From: DATGIQ01 sp035295665
GTDB taxonomy: Bacteria; Planctomycetota; Planctomycetia; Gemmatales; Gemmataceae
Reading direction: 5' to 3'
Length of the DNA stretch: 12,453 bases
Assembly (NCBI GenBank): GCA_035295665.1
Contig: DATGIQ010000033.1
Location: forward strand, 1 to 12,453
In this document: piece after piece, positions 8,084 through 12,453 of the stretch
Layout of the letters: every line of letters starts with the position of its first letter
Position numbering within the stretch: position 1 is the first letter of the stretch
Translations under genes and position numbers: made by a program
The notes under the pieces: generated by a model
Told to the model about the DNA's origin: nothing
Seen by the model: only the letters and a program-made list of their open reading frames with translations
Databases searched by the model: none

Positions 8084-8302
8084 ATGTTAACCAGCTATTG
8101 GTTGCGTTGTCCCCATGCCGGCTGCAATTGGTTTGGAAGTCTATTGCCCGCGGCCAACGCCGATGCCTGGCGTTCGGCAACCCCGACTACCAATCTCGTC
8201 AATTTCGAGTGCCCGCGCTGTCATGGCCAATGGCAAGGCCGCGTGGTGGGCGATGATGTCAAGCCGCTGCCACTGGAAAAAATGGCCGCGGCATCGGTGT
8301 GA
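8084..8302 (+). CDS. small zinc-ribbon protein of unknown function
   Basis: This is a 72-residue, probably cytoplasmic protein with two cysteine knuckles: Cys9-x4-Cys14 (with His11) and Cys43-x2-Cys46 followed by His47. That spacing is typical of a single zinc-ribbon fold. The first knuckle (RCPHAGCNWFG) and second (FECPRCHGQWQG) each carry aromatic residues after the cysteines. No enzyme motif or membrane segment is seen. Zinc binding is inferred; a role in nucleic-acid or protein binding would be a guess. The start is well supported by GGAGG (8072-8076) 7 nt before the ATG and by the extended -10 promoter about 50 bp upstream. It stands alone, convergent with the minus-strand operon that ends at 8367. 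Confidence 0.8.
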   Translation: MLTSYWLRCPHAGCNWFGSLLPAANADAWRSATPTTNLVNFECPRCHGQWQGRVVGDDVKPLPLEKMAAASV

Positions 8303-8325
8303 ACGATGGCCGGTTCCGATATCGG

Positions 8326-8361
8326 CGCGAGCAGCGGGATGGATCCATCCCGCTGCTCGCG
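8326..8361. terminator. perfect 36-bp palindrome, probable bidirectional terminator
   Basis: An 18-bp arm is followed immediately by its exact reverse complement, centred on GGATCC (8341-8346); bases 8326-8343 pair with 8344-8361 without mismatch. It lies 23 bp after the stop of the zinc-ribbon gene and 5 bp after the minus-strand stop at 8367, so it can fold at the 3' end of both convergent transcripts. Neither side has a T-run, so termination may need a factor or the hairpin may protect 3' ends. A separate 10-bp palindrome CCGATATCGG (8316-8325) abuts it. Confidence 0.65.
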
Positions 8362-8366
8362 GCGCC

Positions 8367-9389
8367 TCATTTCCTGGGCAATACCTGAATCACAAAGACG
8401 GATGTACTTGTCGCCGTCGGCGTCATGCCCAGCACCACCAATTGACCGGGCGGTGTGCTAATCGAGGTGCTAAGGGCAATGGGATCAGGCTGGGCGGAAG
8501 GAGAGACTCCGGCCGCGGTTACGGGGGCTGCGCTGATTTGAATGCGTAACCCGTAGGGCGACGGATCGGGTTGAGTTTGGACAATGCCGCTTACGGATAA
8601 ACGATATCGTGGACCTAGGCCAATCTCGCCCTGTACGGTAAAATCGGCATTCGGCATGGTGGCGACAAGAGTTTGCGTGACCAGGCTCGGTTCCTTGATC
8701 CCCATTTTTGCCAGCTCGCCAAGAACCGGCTTCATGTCGTCCGGAGGTTTGCGCATCTCTTGGCCGGGAAGGCCGCTGGCCAACCAAACGAGCCGCACTT
8801 GGACCTCCGCAGATGCGGCTCGGTTCTGGGGCGCATCCAGACGCTGGAGAACGCTTTCCACTGCATCGAGACTTTTCTGGTCACTGCGAACAATGACCTG
8901 ATTCCTGGCCTCATCGACCTGGAAACTCCCCTCGGGCAGGATCAACCGCAATACACCCATCAAGTTGGTGCCCGCGACGGGGTGCCCCAGCTGAAATACC
9001 CGAACCGAACGGGAAGGTTCGCCTTTGTCGGCCGCGGTGTCCAGTTTGCTGAGCAACGCATCAACGATTTCCAATTGCTGTGGGGAGCCTATGACGATCA
9101 GCGAATTGCTGCGATCGTCAATCGCGGCGCGGAAGCCCGAATCAAACGGTTGCTGTGGCAAGCTCCTCTGGAGAATTTCTGCCATATCCCGTGCCCGAGC
9201 GTGCTGGAGCTGAAATACCCGCGGCTTCGGAGAATGGGACGCGGCGGGGGACTCCACCTTTTTTTCGGTGGCGGTCTGCTGCTGCGGCGTGGCTCTTGCC
9301 AGCCCTAGCCAAGGGAAGCTGCATAGCACCCAGGCGAATAGCAGCAACCCACCTATTGGGCCACGCATACGAGTTGGCATCATTTTCAT
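8367..9389 (-). CDS. exported protein with two secretin N-type (NolW-like) domains, no pore domain
   Basis: The 340-residue product begins with a Sec signal peptide (hydrophobic about 13-31, likely cleavage after ARA33). It then has two copies of the secretin short domain: about 56-117 (VFQLQHARARDMAEIL ... SNSLIVIGSPQQLEIVDALL) and about 129-185 (VRVFQLGHPVAGTNLMGVL ... NQVIVRSDQKSLDAV). In GspD/PilQ/NolW such domains form periplasmic rings. The remaining 155 residues look beta-rich and end with PPGQLVVLGMTP and VFVIQV, which recalls secretin strand segments. However, the length and lack of the family's VPxLGxIP-type motif argue against a complete pore. It may be a truncated secretin relative, a pilotin-like partner or an envelope sensor. 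It is the third gene of the sigma/anti-sigma operon, 13 bp after the anti-sigma gene, with AGGAAAGG just before the ATG. Another ATG two codons in is possible. Confidence 0.75.
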   Translation of the reverse strand: MKMMPTRMRGPIGGLLLFAWVLCSFPWLGLARATPQQQTATEKKVESPAASHSPKPRVFQLQHARARDMAEILQRSLPQQPFDSGFRAAIDDRSNSLIVIGSPQQLEIVDALLSKLDTAADKGEPSRSVRVFQLGHPVAGTNLMGVLRLILPEGSFQVDEARNQVIVRSDQKSLDAVESVLQRLDAPQNRAASAEVQVRLVWLASGLPGQEMRKPPDDMKPVLGELAKMGIKEPSLVTQTLVATMPNADFTVQGEIGLGPRYRLSVSGIVQTQPDPSPYGLRIQISAAPVTAAGVSPSAQPDPIALSTSISTPPGQLVVLGMTPTATSTSVFVIQVLPRK

Positions 9390-9402
9390 ACCTTTCCTGA
9401 GG

Positions 9403-9921
9403 TTAAAAGGAGTTGGCGGGCGCAGGACCGGTTTCTTTGGCCGTGTTGAGGGTTGGATAGAGCCAAATAATGGTCACCGATGGATTGTCGCTCTTCTGGG
9501 GCACGGCGATCACGTCGGACGATGGCGGAACCGTGACCGTGACCTGGGCATGCGGGGCAGGTACCGGCTCCGGCTTCGCGATGGACGAAGACGGTGTCAG
9601 TTCCATGTCGGGCGCATGCTGCGGAAGCAACGCGGTCGAAACGATGGCCATCCCGATGCCGGCAGCGGCCAGGCCGGCCGACCAGGCGACCATCCGGCGC
9701 CGGCGGGCGCGCCGCAGCCGTCTGTCGATTTGATCGAGCAGACCCGCCGGGACCGAAACGGCTGCTTCAGTCGCCCGAGCCAGCAGCGCATCCAGCCTCC
9801 GTTGTTCCGCGATGTATCGCCGGCAAGCCGGGCACGAGTCGAAGTGTGCTTCAAATGCAATCCGCTCCCCATCGGAGAGCCATTTGCCCAAATAACCGTC
9901 GCCATGTTCGCACGGGGTCAC
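9403..9921 (-). CDS. zinc-binding transmembrane anti-sigma factor
   Basis: The 172-residue product has an N-terminal ZAS-type anti-sigma domain with His26-x3-Cys30-x2-Cys33 (HFDSCPAC) and an additional Cys4. A helical linker and a strongly basic stretch (RRLRRARRRR, about 67-76) come next. One transmembrane helix (about 78-99) and a Pro-rich extracytoplasmic tail end it. By family knowledge the cytoplasmic ZAS domain binds and holds the ECF sigma encoded just upstream, and the outer part receives or transmits a signal. The tail ends with a hydrophobic NPSVTIIWLYP segment of unknown meaning. The start is GTG, 15 bp after the sigma stop, with GAGGA 8 nt upstream. No other good start exists nearby. 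Confidence 0.85.
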   Translation of the reverse strand: MTPCEHGDGYLGKWLSDGERIAFEAHFDSCPACRRYIAEQRRLDALLARATEAAVSVPAGLLDQIDRRLRRARRRRMVAWSAGLAAAGIGMAIVSTALLPQHAPDMELTPSSSIAKPEPVPAPHAQVTVTVPPSSDVIAVPQKSDNPSVTIIWLYPTLNTAKETGPAPANSF

Positions 9922-9936
9922 TTGTGGATTCCTCGA

Positions 9937-10521
9937 TCATCCCACCGGAAACCGATCTTCGTAGAGGTCTTTCAAATCCTGTCGCAACTTTTTGCGGGCC
10001 TGGCACAGGCTGGCCTTCACTGCGTCGGCGCTGATTTTCAGAACCGATGCTATTTCCGCAGCCGACAGTCCTTGGCAGGCGCTCAGGTACAACACTTCGC
10101 GCTGGCGTTGCGGCAGCGCTTCCATTGCTGCGAGGGCCCGGCCAAGATCTTCTTGGCCGTCGACGCGGTCCGGCGGCGTCGGTTCTGGGTCGGCATGGTG
10201 CTCGTGCAACCGCCCGGCCCGCGCCACAGGGAGTTTCCCGCGCCGGATCTGGTCACGCCACAAATTGACCGTGATCCGGAAGAGCCAGGCGCGCAGCGCC
10301 TCAGGACGGCGCAGCAGCGCCGAGTTTCGCCAAGCGCGCAAAAATGCCTCTTGCGTGAGATCCTCGGCAGCATGCGGATCATGCGTCAACCGCAGCGCAA
10401 AGCGATAGACACCCGGGACATACTCTTGCAGCAGGTTTCGCACCGGACTGTATCGCCTGGATCCCTGGACAGCAGTTCCGTGGCGTGGGAGCCGGCCGAT
10501 CTGCTTCGAGCATGACGCCAC
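9937..10521 (-). CDS. ECF (group 4) RNA polymerase sigma factor
   Basis: This 194-residue protein has the two-domain ECF layout. Sigma region 2 lies at about 31-95 (YVPGVYRFALRLT, AAEDLTQEAFLRAWR, then LFRITVNLWRDQIRR). An acidic/Pro linker follows, and region 4 lies at about 127-181 (LPQRQREVLYLSACQGLSAAEIASVL with a helix-turn-helix through ISADAVKASLCQARKKL). It directs polymerase to a small set of stress or envelope promoters. Its partner anti-sigma and an exported secretin-like protein follow in the same operon, so an envelope-related regulon is plausible but inferred. The upstream GTG at 10521 gives a 26-residue basic extension with no clear SD. An in-frame GTG at 10443 (Val27) would give a more typical N-terminus, so the start is uncertain. 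Confidence 0.88.
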   Translation of the reverse strand: MASCSKQIGRLPRHGTAVQGSRRYSPVRNLLQEYVPGVYRFALRLTHDPHAAEDLTQEAFLRAWRNSALLRRPEALRAWLFRITVNLWRDQIRRGKLPVARAGRLHEHHADPEPTPPDRVDGQEDLGRALAAMEALPQRQREVLYLSACQGLSAAEIASVLKISADAVKASLCQARKKLRQDLKDLYEDRFPVG

Positions 10522-10651
10522 GATCTTACTCTGATAGACGAACGAGGAGCGAAAACGTCAAACGCCGGAAACCATTCAGGAACCGTGGGGGTCCGCTTGC
10601 TTGGTTGGGGTACTCTACTGCGCCGGCGCGTTTCTCTCCAATTTTCCGGAA

Positions 10652-10681
10652 TTGACAGCTGCCGAATTGAGGAGGTATACT
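10652..10681 (+). promoter_or_regulatory. near-consensus sigma-70 promoter
   Basis: A perfect -35 box TTGACA (10652-10657) and a -10 box TATACT (10676-10681, 5 of 6) are separated by 18 bp. The predicted start is near 10687-10689. A direct repeat GAATTGA (10649-10655 and 10664-10670) overlaps the -35 box and the spacer and could be an operator. The spacer end also reads GAGGAGG, which can be mistaken for a ribosome site for the ATG at 10684. Confidence 0.65.
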
Positions 10682-10687
10682 CCATGA

Positions 10688-10778
10688 TTGCTAGGCTGAA
10701 CTTCAGCGGCTCTAAGTCATTGTCGGGGTCTATGGCAGTCCCCACGCGTGCAGGCATCGCGCATGCGTGGGTTTTTTT
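10688..10778 (+). ncRNA. candidate small RNA (about 90 nt) with intrinsic terminator
   Basis: A strong promoter upstream and an intrinsic terminator at the end predict a short independent transcript. It can fold as a 5' hairpin (GCTGA 10695-10699 with TCAGC 10703-10707), a middle hairpin (GGGG 10725-10728 with CCCC 10740-10743, extended by CT/AG) and the terminator stem. The middle hairpin shares C10741-C10743 with the terminator stem, so the two compete. I do not recognise a known RNA family. It could instead be a leader RNA or attenuator of the downstream HAMP gene. A 52-codon frame from ATG 10684 overlaps it, but the terminator lies inside that frame and the predicted transcript starts after its ATG. 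Confidence 0.5.
10741..10778 (+). terminator. intrinsic (Rho-independent) terminator
   Basis: CCCACGCGTGC (10741-10751) pairs with GCATGCGTGGG (10761-10771) over 11 bp with one G-U pair, around a 9-nt loop, and is followed at once by seven T (10772-10778). This is a textbook + strand terminator. No protein gene on the + strand upstream needs it, so it most likely ends the transcript from the promoter at 10652-10681. Confidence 0.85.
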
Positions 10779-10974
10779 GCGCCCACGGAATCTGAATTGT
10801 GGACAGCTAGCTAGTTTGGCCCGTGATCCCGTAACCTTTTGAATTCCGTCAGGGACAGACAATAGGAACCGTCGGCAATCGGCCCGCTGTGGAAGGGATG
10901 ACTCAGGGGAGGAACCCGCTGCGCACGCCGTTGCCACTGAACTTCTTGTTCATTGATTCTTGGGAGCTTTGCCT

Positions 10975-12453
10975 ATGCGCGTCGCTCATGAACCTGCCGT
11001 TCAGGAATTGGATTCCAAAACGCTTCTCGCGGCACTGACCGCTCTCCGCAAAGGAGATTTCACGGTCCGGTTGCCCATCGAATGGACCGGCATCGCCGGC
11101 AAGGTGGCCGACGCGTTCAACGAGGTCGTCACGCTGAACGAGCGCATGGCGAAGGAGCTGGATCGCGTCAGCCGGGTGGTCGGCATCGAAGGGAAGCTCA
11201 ACCAACGGGCCTGCCTCGGCGACGTGGGCGGTTCTTGGGCGGAATCCGTGAGTTCCGTCAATGCCCTCATCGACGACTTGGTGCACCCGACCAGTGAGAC
11301 TGCGCGCGTCATCGGAGCTGTCGCCCAGGGGGACCTCTCCCAGACCATGGCGCTGGAAACCGACGACCGGCCGCTGCAAGGCGAATTCCTTCGCACCGCC
11401 AAGATTGTCAATCGCATGGTGGATCAGCTTGGGTCCTTCGCCTCGGAAGTGACCCGTGTGGCCCGTGAAGTCGGCACCGAAGGCAAGCTCGGTGGCCAGG
11501 CACGGGTAAAGGGCGTGGCCGGCACGTGGAAAGACTTGACCGATAGCGTCAACTCCATGGCCGGCAACCTGACCGGCCAGGTGCGCAATATCGCCGAAGT
11601 CACCACGGCCGTGGCCAACGGTGACCTGTCCAAGAAGATTACCGTCGACGTCAAAGGCGAATTCCTGGAGCTGAAAGGGACGATCAACACGATGGTCGAT
11701 CAGCTTCGTTCCTTCGCCTCGGAAGTGACCCGTGTGGCCCGCGAGGTCGGTACCGAAGGCAAGCTCGGTGGCCAGGCACGGGTGGAAGGCGTTTCCGGGA
11801 CCTGGAAGGACTTGACCGACAACGTCAACTCGATGGCCGGCAACCTGACCAGCCAGGTCCGCAACATCGCGGCCGTGACCACGGCCGTGGCCAACGGCGA
11901 CCTGTCCAAGAAGATCACGGTGGACGTGAAGGGCGAGATCCTCGAGCTGAAGAACACCGTCAACACGATGGTCGACCAGCTCTCCTCCTTCGCCGCCGAG
12001 GTGACCCGCGTGGCCCGCGAGGTCGGCACCGAAGGGAAGCTCGGCGGCCAGGCCGACGTCCGCGACGTGGCCGGCACCTGGAAGGACCTCACCGACTCCG
12101 TCAACTTCATGGCCGGCAACCTCACCGCCCAGGTGCGCAACATCGCCGACGTGACCACCGCTGTGGCGAACGGCGACCTATCGAAGAAGATCACGGTCGA
12201 CGTGCGCGGCGAGATTCTAGAGCTCAAGATCACCATCAATACTATGGTGGACCAGCTGAACGCCTTCGCATCCGAGGTAACACGTGTTGCCCGTGAAGTC
12301 GGCTCAGAAGGGAAGCTGGGCGGCCAGGCGGATGTGAAAGGGGTCGCCGGGACCTGGAAGGACCTCACCGACAGTGTCAACTCCATGGCGGGCAACCTGA
12401 CCAGCCAGGTCCGCAATATCGCTGACGTCACCACCGCAGTAGCGAACGGAGAC
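10975..12453 (+). CDS. poly-HAMP signalling protein, N-terminal part of a Nik1-type (group III) hybrid histidine kinase (partial)
   Basis: The frame is open for 493 codons from the ATG at 10975 to the window end. The start is supported by GGGAG 8 nt upstream. Residues about 14-147 form a divergent first unit (LLAALTALRKGDFTVRLP, VIGAVAQGDLSQTMALE). From Met148 a 92-residue unit repeats four times; the fourth is cut by the edge. Each unit has MVDQL, FASEVTRVAREVGTEGKLGG, VAGTWKDLTDSVN and VTTAVANGDLSKKITVDV. These are the alternating HAMP and HAMP-like helices of fungal Nik1 and bacterial relatives, which pass conformational signals to a C-terminal kinase. No signal peptide or membrane segment is present, so a cytoplasmic sensor is expected. 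The GAF/HisKA/HATPase/receiver modules usual downstream lie outside the window, so kinase identity is inferred. Confidence 0.9.
   Translation, partial: MRVAHEPAVQELDSKTLLAALTALRKGDFTVRLPIEWTGIAGKVADAFNEVVTLNERMAKELDRVSRVVGIEGKLNQRACLGDVGGSWAESVSSVNALIDDLVHPTSETARVIGAVAQGDLSQTMALETDDRPLQGEFLRTAKIVNRMVDQLGSFASEVTRVAREVGTEGKLGGQARVKGVAGTWKDLTDSVNSMAGNLTGQVRNIAEVTTAVANGDLSKKITVDVKGEFLELKGTINTMVDQLRSFASEVTRVAREVGTEGKLGGQARVEGVSGTWKDLTDNVNSMAGNLTSQVRNIAAVTTAVANGDLSKKITVDVKGEILELKNTVNTMVDQLSSFAAEVTRVAREVGTEGKLGGQADVRDVAGTWKDLTDSVNFMAGNLTAQVRNIADVTTAVANGDLSKKITVDVRGEILELKITINTMVDQLNAFASEVTRVAREVGSEGKLGGQADVKGVAGTWKDLTDSVNSMAGNLTSQVRNIADVTTAVANGD
11416..12453 (+). repeat. in-frame 276-bp tandem repeat (HAMP units)
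   Basis: Units begin at the ATG of each MVDQL motif at 11416, 11692, 11968 and 12244, exactly 276 bp apart. The last is truncated by the window edge. Protein similarity between units is very high, while DNA similarity varies. Units 1 and 2 share long nearly identical stretches in their first halves, whereas unit 3 uses different synonymous codons. The repeat is coding and reflects internal duplication of the HAMP module. Confidence 0.92.

Larger units (their letters stand above)
10522..10974. other. divergent intergenic region between sigma operon and HAMP gene
   Basis: This 453-bp stretch holds the promoter-terminator unit described separately (10652-10778). Its left part (10522-10651) should contain the minus-strand sigma promoter, for which only a weak TTGACG (10561-10556) was found. 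Its right part (10779-10974) should contain the HAMP gene promoter; no hexamer pair there is convincing. GGGAG (10962-10966) is the probable ribosome site of the HAMP gene. No convincing protein gene was seen. Confidence 0.6.

Noticed and set aside
10533..10561. TTGACG (minus strand, 10561-10556) with TCTATC 17 bp on, as the sigma operon promoter
   Set aside because: The -10 match is poor and no second ECF-type box is clear, so it is not supported as a promoter.
10684..10842. 52-residue frame with GAGGAGG 8 nt before its ATG
   Set aside because: The same bases form the -10 region of a near-consensus promoter whose start is after the ATG, and a strong intrinsic terminator lies inside the frame. 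It is kept only as an alternative to the RNA.
11700..12434. Long open frame on the minus strand (244 codons) opposite the HAMP repeats
   Set aside because: It mirrors the GC-rich repeated coding strand, is full of Ser/Thr/Arg repeats, and the + strand frame encodes a clear HAMP protein.
11416..12453. Tandem repeats considered as a CRISPR or satellite array
   Set aside because: The 276-bp period equals exactly 92 codons, and all units encode HAMP modules in one frame.

Overview
The window looks like a chromosomal segment of a planctomycete (Planctomycetota). The strongest evidence is the adjacent pair of a c-type-cytochrome/DUF1549/DUF1553 protein and a Tat-exported DUF1501 protein, a gene pair that is hugely expanded in this phylum. 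Supporting signs are the GC-rich codon use, a small zinc-ribbon protein and a multi-HAMP signalling protein. No phage, transposon, tRNA, rRNA or CRISPR array was seen. The order or family cannot be fixed from the sequence alone.

Left part (1-7811, all + strand). A short 3' tail of an upstream gene may end at 63. It is followed by priA (replication-restart primosomal helicase), apparently read from a promoter whose -10 box lies only 6 nt before the ATG, as for a leaderless mRNA. A stem-loop follows priA. Next come a membrane-anchored S41 (CtpA-like) PDZ protease whose usual catalytic lysine position is threonine, then the exported cytochrome/DUF1549/DUF1553 protein, then the DUF1501 protein. 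The last two are probably co-transcribed.

Middle part (7812-10521). A 272-bp gap ends in a perfect extended -10 promoter and a strong Shine-Dalgarno that serve a 72-residue four-cysteine zinc-ribbon protein (+). A perfect 36-bp palindrome separates it from a convergent minus-strand operon. In transcription order that operon encodes an ECF sigma factor, a zinc-binding transmembrane anti-sigma factor, and an exported protein with two secretin N-type (NolW-like) domains but no recognisable pore domain. The 13-15 bp gaps and good internal ribosome sites support one regulated unit.

Right part (10522-12453). A 453-bp divergent intergenic region contains a near-consensus sigma-70 promoter (TTGACA, 18 bp, TATACT). 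About 60 bp past the predicted start of transcription lies a textbook intrinsic terminator. Together they predict a free-standing structured RNA of about 90 nt, the most interesting unexplained item here. A large open frame then starts at 10975 and runs off the end. It encodes the N-terminal part of a Nik1-type (group III) poly-HAMP sensor without a membrane segment, with 276-bp tandem repeats whose synonymous codon choice differs markedly from copy to copy.
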